Under the pieces are notes generated by a model that saw only the letters and a list, made by a program, of their open reading frames with translations, was not told the DNA's origin and made no database searches. A DNA stretch of 64,000 nt from Calothrix sp. NIES-4101 (GTDB lineage: Bacteria > Cyanobacteriota > Cyanobacteriia > Cyanobacteriales > Nostocaceae), in contig AP018275.1 of NCBI GenBank assembly GCA_004296455.1, forward strand, positions 27,395 through 91,394, read 5' to 3'. The translations under genes were made by a program, and so were the position numbers. This document shows, one piece after another, positions 53,823 through 62,415 of the stretch. Within the stretch, counting starts at the first letter, position 1; every line of letters begins with the position of its first letter.

Positions 53823-54122
53823 ACTAGGGAGTTGAAGATAGTAGAAATCCAAATCCAACCTTCTGTAAGACCATTGCCCGCTCCGTGGGTACCGGGACGA
53901 CCAGCACCAAAACCAGCACCTTTTACAATTAACAAGACTGTTGAAAAAATAACTGCTTTACTGATGTCTTAGTTCTACCAATAATCCGATAAAAATTAGG
54001 ATAATATCTTCAAGCGATCGCGGTTAAATATTTAATTAAGGTTAATACTTGGTATTTATCTTGTGGCGCACATAGATTTGACGAGCCGAGCGCTCATGGA
54101 GAAATACCTTTTTCAGCAGCAG
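53823..54122. other. Region between transposon end and XRE gene
   Basis: From the element tip a frame on the plus strand runs to 53972 (Pro-rich: VRPLPAPWVPGRPAPKPAPF, then INKTVEKITALL); it may be a 3' gene fragment. In the other direction a short signal-like peptide could start at about 53873 (MVLQKVGFGFLLSST), so I cannot decide which strand is meaningful. The rest has no recognisable feature. Confidence 0.3.
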
Positions 54123-54500
54123 TTATACTGCCTCGGCAAGCTCTACAGAGTCTTTTTCTTTACGGGTATTGTTTGCAAATATGTTAGCAAGCAAACATAA
54201 GGCATCTGCCTGCTCCTCTGGAGGGGCTTTGAAAATTTGCGATCGCAGGCTTGTATTTGGGCTAACACCCAATAGCTCGGATACATACCAGATTCTTGCT
54301 TCGGGGGGCAAAACAAGAAGCAGTGCGATAAGTTTCGATGCTCCTAAATCAGCTTTTCCATGACGGAAGCGAGAAAGAACAACTCTTGAGATTCCTGCCG
54401 CTTTAGCTGTGTCCGTCACGCTCAAATTAAAGCGGGTCATCATCTCGTCGAATAACCGCCAATGCAAATCAAACTCTTCTTGCGATACAAAATTTTGCAT
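54123..54500 (-). CDS. XRE-type HTH regulator
   Basis: 125 residues. HTH region MTRFNLSVTDTAKAAGISRV, then LSRFRHGKADLGASKLIALL, is a standard XRE fold. A C-terminal helical part follows. It is divergent from the replication genes; the intergenic region has an ATCG...CGAT dyad (about 54530) close to its start, suggesting autoregulation and possible control of rep expression. Confidence 0.8.
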   Translation of the reverse strand: MQNFVSQEEFDLHWRLFDEMMTRFNLSVTDTAKAAGISRVVLSRFRHGKADLGASKLIALLLVLPPEARIWYVSELLGVSPNTSLRSQIFKAPPEEQADALCLLANIFANNTRKEKDSVELAEAV

Positions 54501-54786
54501 TTTAATTTATTATCTGGGCGTTAATACATCGTATACTAAGCGATACAAAGATAAACAGCAATGTATGGATAACTCAATCGTACCAAACCACTAATAGAAA
54601 TGTCCTTGTCCAGAAGAATTATCTGGATGATAAAAGCAAAACTTCACATAGTTGATTGTTGATGACCCATTACCGAGTCATGAGAACTTGTGATGCGAGC
54701 TTTTAATTACAAAGAAAAGTACAAAATAACGTGCCCGTGTTGAAGTGACAAGAGCACGTTGAATTAAAAAAATAGTTAGGTGCATT
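54501..54786. other. Intergenic control region upstream of rep
   Basis: 286 bp without a gene. It has a dyad ACATCGTATACTAAGCGATA near the XRE start and, at 54728-54760, a hairpin with AACGTGC/GCACGTT arms. It probably contains the divergent promoters of the XRE gene and the replication operon. Confidence 0.45.
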
Positions 54787-54987
54787 ATGACGCAAAACAG
54801 TACCAAAATTCAAGGGAAATTTTACCCACTGCAACATGAAGAATGGTTAAGGACTTGTCGGGAACTCAAACCGGCAGAATTAGAGCTAATTCATTTATTT
54901 GGTCATAGAGATTTGGCTAAATTGACTTTTGCTCAAAGTACTGACTTGAAATTTGGCATCAACATGAATTTTGAGGAGGTGCAATAG
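54787..54987 (+). CDS. Small hypothetical protein preceding rep
   Basis: 66 residues: GKFYPLQHEEWLRTCRELKP, then AELELIHLFGHRDLAKLT. The helical region resembles the start of initiator-type proteins in cyanobacterial plasmids but is too short to assign. It ends 2 bp before the rep start, and GAGGTGC serves as the rep ribosome-binding site. Confidence 0.5.
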   Translation: MTQNSTKIQGKFYPLQHEEWLRTCRELKPAELELIHLFGHRDLAKLTFAQSTDLKFGINMNFEEVQ

Positions 54988-54989
54988 CT

Positions 54990-56078
54990 ATGACAACTAA
55001 AACACGCACCGTTCGCCGTCCGCAACAAATTGAGGAATCGAAGATGCAAGGCTATTTCATGATTTCCAGACGGGATGCATCTGTTGCGATCGCCAACAAG
55101 TTAACTGGTTCTCAATGTCGTCTGTGGTTGTACTTGATGTTAATCGATCCATTTGCAGACCGAACAGCAGATGGGGAAATCAAATACCACGATTTACCTA
55201 CCATTCCAGAAATTGCGATTACGGTGGGTAGTTCACCTGATACGGTCGAAAAAGATTTAAGGAAACTGCGGAAATTAGGACTTTACGAATATCGCACTGT
55301 AAGTATACAAGGCTACAACAGCACAGCTGCCAAAGCTAGGGTAGAGGCTGAATCTTTGAAATCTAAACCAGCAAAGTCCAATTCTTCTCGCACAGAAGCC
55401 GCACGTAGCACATCTAAAAGTAAAAACCGTCGTGAAGTTCAAAACACTACACACAAGCCAGCTACATCGGTTGACTCAGATGAAAGCACACAACAGCAAA
55501 TCGAACTCAAACTCAGTCAGGACAATGAGTCCGCTTATTTAAGCCCCGATAGCGCTTATTTAAGCCCCGATAGCGCTTATTTAAGCCCCGATAGCGCTTA
55601 TTTAAGCCCCGATAGCGCTTATTTAAGCCCCGATAGCGCTTATTTAAGCGGAAATCAAGAGCTAAAACCCTTGTCAAATAAGGATTTCAACGCTCCCTCA
55701 GATCATTCAGATCAATCAAATCTATTCAGATCTCTCTCAGAAGAAGAGAGAGAGAGATTTTTAGAGTTTGCTAATAAAAAGGCATCCGAATTACCAGTTC
55801 CCCCAACCTTGCCAGGGAAATGGATTGAAGCTCATTTTGAAGAATTACATGTTCTTTGGAAAAAACGTGAATCTTCTATTGAGGTTACACATTGCGGGGA
55901 GCGTGATAGTACAAATGTTTTAAATTTCGAGAATTGGGATGCGATTAACCACGAGGGGCAATATATTACGCTGATGGGTATCGGTTTGGCAAAGTTTTGT
56001 GAGAACAAGATTTCCAAAGCTTGGTACGAATGGGCGGTTATTAAGTATCCCCATAAATTTGTCAATGTTCCGGAATGA
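54990..56078 (+). CDS. rep: Putative plasmid replication initiator (Rep) with coding iterons
   Basis: 362 residues. N-terminal winged-helix part (RRDASVAIANKLTGSQCRLW, then IPEIAITVGSSPDTVEKDLR, LRKLGLYEYRTVSI), a basic linker, a tandem SAYLSPD repeat (about residues 182-220), and a C-terminal domain with FLEFANKKASELPVPPTLPG, then GKWIEAHFEELHVLWKK. The 21-bp DNA repeats encoding SAYLSPD are probably its own binding sites. A dnaB gene follows 100 bp downstream, which supports a role in replication. The wHTH/DnaD-like initiator assignment is inference. Confidence 0.65.
   Translation: MTTKTRTVRRPQQIEESKMQGYFMISRRDASVAIANKLTGSQCRLWLYLMLIDPFADRTADGEIKYHDLPTIPEIAITVGSSPDTVEKDLRKLRKLGLYEYRTVSIQGYNSTAAKARVEAESLKSKPAKSNSSRTEAARSTSKSKNRREVQNTTHKPATSVDSDESTQQQIELKLSQDNESAYLSPDSAYLSPDSAYLSPDSAYLSPDSAYLSPDSAYLSGNQELKPLSNKDFNAPSDHSDQSNLFRSLSEEERERFLEFANKKASELPVPPTLPGKWIEAHFEELHVLWKKRESSIEVTHCGERDSTNVLNFENWDAINHEGQYITLMGIGLAKFCENKISKAWYEWAVIKYPHKFVNVPE
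55530..55651 (+). repeat. Six 21-bp iterons inside rep
   Basis: Repeat AGCGCTTATTTAAGCCCCGA+T, five copies in perfect or near-perfect tandem plus a shortened sixth (starts at 55530, 55551, 55572, 55593, 55614 and 55635). Each contains the small dyad GCTTA-TT-TAAGC. Followed by several TCAGATC boxes (55699-55730). Confidence 0.85.
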
Positions 56079-56179
56079 GGATGTTGCAACAAAGATGTGT
56101 CTCTAACTTGGGTTTGTTTCTAGCGAACTGAAAGAACTGGAGGCGGAAGGATTGAGGGAGAAATTTAGACCGAAAAATT

Positions 56180-57556
56180 ATGTACGCCAAACAAGAACAT
56201 AGAAACGTAATTGACTTTGCTTCTGCCATTGGTAATTTGCCACCGCAGTGTATCGAAGCGGAAGAGGCAATATTGGGAGGAATTTTATTTGACCCCAATG
56301 CAATCATAAGGGTGCGCGATCACTTGAAGCCTTACCATTTTTATCTCAATGCCCACCAGGATATTTACTTTTCGGCTATTAGGCTTGCGGCGACTGAACA
56401 GCCAACGGATTTGATAGTAGTTGCCAACTGGCTTGAGGCGAACGATTTATTATTTCGGGTTGGGGGTAGAAGTAAACTAGTCTCCCTGGTTGAAAGGTGC
56501 GTTAGTGCCGTGAATATCGATGCTTTGGCTGATTTGGTAATCAGGAAGTGGAAGCGTCGAGAATTGGGGCGGTTGGGCGCTCTGGCAATGGAATTACAAC
56601 ATAAATCGGATGATGACGTAACCCTAGAAAAAGCTTTTGAGCAGTTGCAAACCCAGATTGACAATTTGCAGCAAGGGGAAAACACATCGAGTACGAGCCA
56701 TATTTCTGGTGTGATGACCGATACTTACCAAATTGTTGAGGAACGTAACAAAGGCTTGGCTCCATTAGGTGTCCCCACGGGATTTTATGACCTAGATGCG
56801 ATGGTTAATGGTGGGTTTAATCGCGGTGATTTGGTAATTATTGCGGGTCGTCCAGCAATGGGAAAGAGTGCGATCGCTGCTCAAATTGGGTTTAATGTGG
56901 CGCAGTTGCAAAATCTGCCTGTGGTTTTATTCAGTTTGGAGATGAGTAAAACCCAAATTGCCATGCGAATGCTGGCAGGCGAAGCCCAGGTTGAAAGTAC
57001 CTACCTCAAAAGTGGCAAGATTAGCGATCGCCAATGGGAGCCAATTACCACAGCTGTAAGAGAGATATCAGAATTACCGATATATTTGAATGATTGCGTT
57101 ACCCCATCTTTAAGTTATTTTGAGGCTGAATGCCGTCGCATTATGACCATAGAACGGCGGCAATTGGGATTGGTGGTAATTGATTATTTGCAGTTAATGG
57201 GAGAGGGTGATGGCAACCGTAACAACGAAATTGCATCGATTACCCGTGGCTTGAAACGACTAGCAATGAAACTGCAAGTACCCGTGATTTGTTTGTCCCA
57301 GCTTTCTCGTGCCGTGGAGAGCCGACAGAATAAACGTCCAATTATGTCAGATTTGAGAGATTCGGGCGGGATTGAGCAGGATGGGGACAAGGTGATCATG
57401 TTGTACCGCGATGACTATTACCATTCTGATTCGCCGGAGCGGGGAATCTGCGAAATGATTATCGCCAAACATCGCGATGGGGCAACGGGAACAGTGAAAC
57501 TGTTGTTTGATGGACAGTTTACACAATTTAAAAACTTGGCTCGTAATGGTTGGTGA
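56180..57556 (+). CDS. dnaB: Replicative DNA helicase DnaB
   Basis: 458 residues, a typical DnaB length. N-terminal domain (PPQCIEAEEAILGGILFDPN), linker, and RecA-like helicase: Walker A IAGRPAMGKSAIAAQIGF, H1a FSLEMSKTQIAMRMLAGEA, Walker B LVVIDYLQLMGEG, then SQLSRAVESRQNKRPIMSD, LRDSGGIEQDGDKVIMLYR. Plasmid-encoded DnaB unwinds the origin for its own Rep. It is the second gene of the replication operon. Confidence 0.93.
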   Translation: MYAKQEHRNVIDFASAIGNLPPQCIEAEEAILGGILFDPNAIIRVRDHLKPYHFYLNAHQDIYFSAIRLAATEQPTDLIVVANWLEANDLLFRVGGRSKLVSLVERCVSAVNIDALADLVIRKWKRRELGRLGALAMELQHKSDDDVTLEKAFEQLQTQIDNLQQGENTSSTSHISGVMTDTYQIVEERNKGLAPLGVPTGFYDLDAMVNGGFNRGDLVIIAGRPAMGKSAIAAQIGFNVAQLQNLPVVLFSLEMSKTQIAMRMLAGEAQVESTYLKSGKISDRQWEPITTAVREISELPIYLNDCVTPSLSYFEAECRRIMTIERRQLGLVVIDYLQLMGEGDGNRNNEIASITRGLKRLAMKLQVPVICLSQLSRAVESRQNKRPIMSDLRDSGGIEQDGDKVIMLYRDDYYHSDSPERGICEMIIAKHRDGATGTVKLLFDGQFTQFKNLARNGW

Positions 57557-57565
57557 GCAATATCG

Positions 57566-57661
57566 ATGCTAACTCATGCGGATTTTTTTGCTGGATTAGG
57601 TGTATTTAGCTTTGCTGCACGGAAATTATATTGGCAGCTCATGTCAATTAGGAGTGTATAG
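57566..57661 (+). pseudogene. Relic of a second C5-methyltransferase start
   Basis: 31 residues: MLTHADFFAGLGVFSFAARK, then a few residues and a stop at 57659. FFAGLGVFS is a C5-methyltransferase motif I. It stops just before the intact methyltransferase, so either a decayed duplicate or a leader peptide from one. Confidence 0.45.
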
Positions 57662-57664
57662 AAA

Positions 57665-58456
57665 ATGCTCCAACAAATCGACCTATGCAGTGGTGTTGGG
57701 GCTGGTTTTCCCTTTGCTGCCACTGTTATTTACGGGTTTAAGTTACGCGGACTGTGCGAACAAGACGAATTTTGCTGCGAGCGACTCCGCGATCGCTTCC
57801 CCGGAATCCCAATTTATCCCGATGTGAAAGAACTTTGGCTCGAACCAAGTTATGCAGACCTCATCACAGCTTCGCCACCATGCCAACCTTTTACCCTTGA
57901 AGGAAAAAGATTGGGAAGTAAAGACCCTAGAGACTGTATCCCCGCAGTTTTACGAATTGTCAGAAGAAGTCAACCCAAGTTTTTCTGTCTCGAAAACGTG
58001 CCTGGATTGTTATCAGCCCCTATTAATCCCGGAAACGAACCCGGCTCATATTTCCAACAGATGCTCCAAGAGCTTTGGTCAAGTGGGTATGATGCGGAAT
58101 GGGTTGTTGTCGGAACGCAACAGTTTGCAACTCCCTGGAGAGGTGAGAGGCTCTTACTCGTTGCCACGTCCCGGTGCGTTGTCGAAAAGTTCCGAATCGA
58201 GCCAACCACCTGGGAATACCAAATCCGAGGCGCAATCGAAGAAACTGGGCATTCTCCAAAAAAACGAAGTGTTCAATCCAGAGTGGCTGGAACAACAGTT
58301 CGGACTCCCGATAGGTTGGACATCTCCCCAGGAACTAAGAGCGGCAACCGAATTAATCGTGCCCGTCGCGCCGCCCTCGGAAATATCCTCGACCCCAGAA
58401 TTGCTCAACTTGCACTCCAGCGAGTCTTGTATCTCAATTCCCTTTGTGAATACTGA
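57665..58456 (+). CDS. DNA (cytosine-5) methyltransferase
   Basis: 263 residues. C5-MTase motifs in order: I IDLCSGVGAGFPFA, IV TASPPCQPFTLEGKR with catalytic Cys, VI FFCLENVPGLL, VIII QQFATPWRGERLLLVATSR, and X RRAALGNILDPRIAQLALQR. The target-recognition region between VIII and X is very short. It overlaps the next gene, in another frame, over most of its 3' half. No restriction enzyme is next to it, so it is likely solitary; plasmid protection or regulation is inferred. Confidence 0.85.
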   Translation: MLQQIDLCSGVGAGFPFAATVIYGFKLRGLCEQDEFCCERLRDRFPGIPIYPDVKELWLEPSYADLITASPPCQPFTLEGKRLGSKDPRDCIPAVLRIVRRSQPKFFCLENVPGLLSAPINPGNEPGSYFQQMLQELWSSGYDAEWVVVGTQQFATPWRGERLLLVATSRCVVEKFRIEPTTWEYQIRGAIEETGHSPKKRSVQSRVAGTTVRTPDRLDISPGTKSGNRINRARRAALGNILDPRIAQLALQRVLYLNSLCEY

Positions 58457-60269
58457 TGAAACTTCTGAAGCTAAGTTAATCTCTAATCGAAGTAAAATTG
58501 TATCACTAAACCCCTCACGGGTGGCTGTTTGCACCAGCCATAGCCCTAGGGGTGGTACGTTATCGACACTAACGCACATGAATATAATACTTCACGAAGC
58601 TAATGGCTTGCAGGTTGGACAACGCCGTGAGGATGGTTATATCAACCTGACAAAAATGGCTCAAGCATCTGGGAAAAAGATTAATGACTATTTAAGACTA
58701 GATACAACAAAAGCCTTCATTGATGAGCTTTCTATGGATACGGGAATTCCCGCATCTAAGTTAATTGAAATTCGTAGAGGTAAGCCAGCTTATTTACAAG
58801 GTACATGGGGACATCCTCAAGTAGCGGTAAATTGCGGTCAATGGTGTAGTGCTGTATTTGCTGTTTTGGTAAGCAAATGGGTAATTGATTGGTTGGTAAT
58901 TGCATCGAACCCAATCGAATTAGCACAAACAAAGCTAGTTCAAGCTTACATTGAAAGTTCTCAGGCTCTAAATCGCCTTGTACATACGGCAATTCATCAA
59001 CAAACAAATTCACTGCGAGAAGCCCTACAAGCCTGTAAAACTGAAAATGAGTCGGTCATACACCCTACAATAACTGTTCCCCAGTTTCCACCAGAAGAAG
59101 CAAGTGTTGACGATCAAAACATTAATCCAAAGTCTCCAAAATCTAAATCCAGTGACTGTTGGTACACTCCTGAACTGATAGTTAAGCTGATTCTCCTAAT
59201 ATTGGGCACTATCGACCTTGACCCCTGCGCGGATGATGGTAAACATATTCCGGCGGCATTGCACTACACCGCGACGGATGACGGGTTAAACCGGGACTGG
59301 CACGGGCGCGTGTTTATGAATCCTCCCTACAGTTGCCCTGGTGTGTGGATGGCAAAACTACAGGCTGAAGTGGAATCGGGACGGGTGAAGGAGGCGATCG
59401 CTCTCGTACCATCTGCAACAGATACTAATTGGTTATCCCCGGTGTTGAAGCAGCAACCCGTTTGTTTTTGGAAAGGACGCATCAAGTTTTTGGATGTGAA
59501 TTACCAACCCAAGTTACCTGCAAGGCAGTCACATGTATTGGTGTATTGGGGGGAGAATTGGGAACGGTTTCAAGAGGTGTTTGATGGGTACGGGTTTATC
59601 TCCGTGCCAGCATCATCGATTCAGCTATTACTAGGGGATGCGAAAAATAGCTCTAGTAATAGCCCTAGTAAAGTTAATTTGTCCCCTAGTAAAAGACAGC
59701 GAGGTTTGGGTAACGGCTGCATTTATTGGCGCACCATTACTAAAAACGGTAAAGATTACCCCCAGGCTTATTACCACTGGAAGGAAAACGGTAAAAAGCG
59801 AACCAAGTATATTCCCAAACAATTATTAGGGGTGGTGGAAGATGCCGAAAAACAGAAGCGTCCGGTTATAGAAATATTGGAATTGTTGGGCGTTGGGGTA
59901 AGCCCTAGTAATAACTCATGGGATGAGAAAAACAGCCCTAGTAATGATGAGGGTTTACTAGGGGATAAGCAGGCAAATACTGCTGAAAGTATTGACATTA
60001 CTAGATTTTTAGATAGCCCTAGTAATGAGATATCCCCTAGTAAACGGCGTAAAGGTGACGGTAGCGGTAGTATTCACTGGCGAACTATTACTAGGGGTGG
60101 TAAAGATTACCCGCAGGCTTACTATCATTATGAGTTTTGGAACGGGGGCGACAGGCTTGTTAAATCATCGCGTTATATCCCCAAAAAGTTACTTGCCCAG
60201 GTGCAAAAAATGGAGATGGAAAAAGTACCAGTAAGGGAAATATTGGGGTTATTGGGGGTGGTGGTATGA
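58089..60269 (+). CDS. KilA-N / adenine methyltransferase / tandem repeat fusion protein
   Basis: The frame is open from 57852, but the first convincing protein sequence begins about 58150. Possible starts are ATG 58089/58092 or the internal ATG 58578 (MNIILHEANGL). Domains: FNPEWLEQQFGLPIGWTS (a motif normally in C5-MTases), KilA-N (RREDGYINLTKMAQASGKKI, then GTWGHPQVAVNCGQW), a phage-type N6-adenine methyltransferase (DCWYTPELIVK, IDLDPCADDGKHIP, RVFMNPPYSCPGVWM), then two copies of a ~75-residue domain (GLGNGCIYWRTITKNGKDY and GDGSGSIHWRTITRGGKDYP). Overlap with the preceding gene is 368 bp from 58089. Confidence 0.7.
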   Translation: MMRNGLLSERNSLQLPGEVRGSYSLPRPGALSKSSESSQPPGNTKSEAQSKKLGILQKNEVFNPEWLEQQFGLPIGWTSPQELRAATELIVPVAPPSEISSTPELLNLHSSESCISIPFVNTDETSEAKLISNRSKIVSLNPSRVAVCTSHSPRGGTLSTLTHMNIILHEANGLQVGQRREDGYINLTKMAQASGKKINDYLRLDTTKAFIDELSMDTGIPASKLIEIRRGKPAYLQGTWGHPQVAVNCGQWCSAVFAVLVSKWVIDWLVIASNPIELAQTKLVQAYIESSQALNRLVHTAIHQQTNSLREALQACKTENESVIHPTITVPQFPPEEASVDDQNINPKSPKSKSSDCWYTPELIVKLILLILGTIDLDPCADDGKHIPAALHYTATDDGLNRDWHGRVFMNPPYSCPGVWMAKLQAEVESGRVKEAIALVPSATDTNWLSPVLKQQPVCFWKGRIKFLDVNYQPKLPARQSHVLVYWGENWERFQEVFDGYGFISVPASSIQLLLGDAKNSSSNSPSKVNLSPSKRQRGLGNGCIYWRTITKNGKDYPQAYYHWKENGKKRTKYIPKQLLGVVEDAEKQKRPVIEILELLGVGVSPSNNSWDEKNSPSNDEGLLGDKQANTAESIDITRFLDSPSNEISPSKRRKGDGSGSIHWRTITRGGKDYPQAYYHYEFWNGGDRLVKSSRYIPKKLLAQVQKMEMEKVPVREILGLLGVVV

Positions 60270-60336
60270 AAAAAAATCAACCAGATTAATTCTTACTTTG
60301 TAGTGATTAGAGATTGTTACAGCTTTTCAGCTTTCA

Positions 60337-60627
60337 CTACTTATGCAATGAATCATTTTGGATCAAACCTTCTGTCGTCTGAAGTCTAGATTCCGCAGGG
60401 TTTTGCTGAATTTGTTGTGTTGGAGGTGTTTTAGGCTGACGTGGGGGCAAATCATAACCTTCACCACATGCTTTGGGTTTTTTATCACAAATAGTTTCAT
60501 ATGGACCAGTTTTGATAGTGCCTCCATCACCATTATTTCCCGGTTGTTTCTTTTCTGCAAATGCAGCATGACCTAACCCGCTAGTCAGTAGGGTTGCTAT
60601 CAATATCACCAAAAATTTAGTTTTCAT
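60337..60627 (-). CDS. Small exported protein
   Basis: 96 residues; signal peptide FLVILIATLLTSGLGHAAFA. The mature part has two Cys (TICDKKPKACGEGYDLPPRQ) and a Pro/Gln-rich tail. Preceded by a modest ribosome-binding site. No family recognised. Similar in architecture to the 6371 and 62092 proteins. Confidence 0.55.
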   Translation of the reverse strand: MKTKFLVILIATLLTSGLGHAAFAEKKQPGNNGDGGTIKTGPYETICDKKPKACGEGYDLPPRQPKTPPTQQIQQNPAESRLQTTEGLIQNDSLHK

Positions 60628-60997
60628 TAGAAATCCTCATTCGTTTATTTCTAGGGCTCTTCGGCAAGTTTTATGGAGCTTGAGGTTTTTTTGCAGTAAA
60701 ACCCTTACAAAACAATGATTACAAGCAACTATGATACTTTTTGAGGCTAAATTCCTATGTAATAAGGCTTTCAAGGATTTTTAGCTAAGTTTTCCATAAA
60801 AAGAACTGAAGAGCCATTTCTAGAAATTTAATCTTGATTACATTCCTAGATTTAAATACATTTGCCCAATCGGGTTTATGCAAAATATTGCTGAAAATGA
60901 AATAAAACTTTACTCATGAGACTTTTTTTAGATTGTTTGTCTATTTAGGTAGTCAGTTTCTACTATTTTTATAGTGCAAAATACTACTTTATAACAT
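60628..60997. other. AT-rich intergenic region
   Basis: 370 bp without recognised features apart from a CCCAATCGGGT block at 60866 that partially resembles the palindrome family but lacks both flanking arms. Confidence 0.4.
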
Positions 60998-61963
60998 TTA
61001 AAAAGGAATATATTTCTCAACATTTGAATCCATAGAACGGACAAAAACGCGACTCAAATCTAAATCTGGGAAAGGACTTTCAAAAATATCTCTAGCATGG
61101 AAACCTGATGTATTTTTGATAAAAATAATTCTTCGCTCTTTTTGAGGCACAATCACTTTCTCTTCAGACTCTTGAATTTTGTTTTTTAGATAATTAAAAA
61201 ATTGTACTGTTGATTCAGAGTTTTTATCTGCATTCACAGAACCATTCAGAAATAAACGTAGCTCTCCATATTCATTTTTGCCAATTAACGAAGTTTTAAT
61301 AGTGTCAATTCCGTATTTCTCAAAAGAGCCATCTGTATGTTTGAATACACTGGGAGTAAGTTGCACAACTGCTGATTTTTGCTCGGCTTCAGAAAATAGT
61401 TCAGCAAAACTATCAAGAGAAATACTTGACGATTTTACCCAGTAAAAATTTCCAGGATTTTCATATCCTATAAAGAGGTTTACTAATCCAATATATTTGG
61501 GTATTGAAACTGTATTTTCCTTAATTAGACCATCGTTGTGGAAACCTAATTTGGCATCAGGTCTAATTTCTCCAAATCCTGCATTATCTAATTTTTCACT
61601 ATCACTGTGTGCCGCTTCATGTAAAGTAAATGGCATTAAATCAATTGGATTAATATTGGGATTCGCAAATTCCTTAAATAATCCCAAAAATAGCCCAACA
61701 ACAAGCAATGCATCATCAGCAGCATCTAATTCATTTATTTCTGGTACATCAATTACTGCTATACCTTCATGATTCAGTTCAGCCTCAATTAGGAGCATAT
61801 CAGATTGAAAAAAATCGCTGACAGATTTGGTAACGCTATGCTGTATATCTTGTGAGCGATAAGCATCGAGGGTTTTATAATCATCTAGTAGAGTTACTAA
61901 TTTTTCTCTAAACGATACTGTATTTTCTCTAGATAGAGAGATGATGTTTGGTGTTGTAGACAT
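60998..61963 (-). CDS. Fe(II)/2-oxoglutarate-dependent oxygenase (TauD/clavaminate-synthase-like)
   Basis: 321 residues from ATG 61963. The facial triad is visible: HxD in KLGFHNDGLIKENTVSIP and the distal His in TSGFHARDIF, followed by an Arg region (DLSRVFVRSMD) that can bind 2-oxoglutarate. The preceding GEIRPDAK and LNGSVNADKNSE fit this fold, which hydroxylates amino acids or small peptides (Arg hydroxylase and clavaminate-synthase relatives). The small exported protein gene upstream has the same orientation, 128 bp away, and may form an operon with it. The substrate is unknown. Confidence 0.8.
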   Translation of the reverse strand: MSTTPNIISLSRENTVSFREKLVTLLDDYKTLDAYRSQDIQHSVTKSVSDFFQSDMLLIEAELNHEGIAVIDVPEINELDAADDALLVVGLFLGLFKEFANPNINPIDLMPFTLHEAAHSDSEKLDNAGFGEIRPDAKLGFHNDGLIKENTVSIPKYIGLVNLFIGYENPGNFYWVKSSSISLDSFAELFSEAEQKSAVVQLTPSVFKHTDGSFEKYGIDTIKTSLIGKNEYGELRLFLNGSVNADKNSESTVQFFNYLKNKIQESEEKVIVPQKERRIIFIKNTSGFHARDIFESPFPDLDLSRVFVRSMDSNVEKYIPF

Positions 61964-62091
61964 TTGAGTATAGTTTGATGTGGAAGAATTTAGATAGGAA
62001 GGGGGCAGTAATATGTTTACCCCCTTACAAAACAAGTGAAAGTTTTAAACAATAGTTTTCTGGCTTAGAATCGAATCTCTTTCAATCCCTT

Positions 62092-62385
62092 TTAGCGTGG
62101 CAGTTTGTGTACACTACATTCGGGACTAGAACCATTTCTAGTCACCGTACCAAAAGAGCGCAAAAGTGAATCTGCTTGAATTTGCTTAACCGTAGGAGTT
62201 TTGTTTACCGTTGCTGCTTCGGTGACTACAGGAGTTTTATTTACAGTTGTAGCTTCGTTTACTACAGTATTTACAGTTTCAGCTTTGTTTACATCTTGGG
62301 AAGCTACAGCCACACCCGGTATAATGCTAGTTGCAGCAACAGCAATTACAGTTCCCAAAACTGATACTTTTTTGTTTGTAGACAT
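62092..62385 (-). CDS. Small exported protein with Val/Thr/Asn-Lys repeats
   Basis: 97 residues from ATG 62385. Signal peptide VLGTVIAVAATSIIPGVAVA and a low-complexity part with repeated TVNKTP and TVVNEA units, then SLLRSFGTVTRNGSSPECSV. A single Cys near the end. It precedes the oxygenase gene on the same strand. It could be a substrate or a surface protein; both ideas are speculative. Confidence 0.5.
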   Translation of the reverse strand: MSTNKKVSVLGTVIAVAATSIIPGVAVASQDVNKAETVNTVVNEATTVNKTPVVTEAATVNKTPTVKQIQADSLLRSFGTVTRNGSSPECSVHKLPR

Positions 62386-62415
62386 TGATTTTATTTCCAA
62401 AGTTTGAACGTACAA

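Noticed and set aside
60861..60885. Fifth copy of the 20-bp palindrome
   Set aside because: Contains CCCAATCGGGT but lacks the ATTCA/TGAAT arms and is not positioned in front of a gene start.
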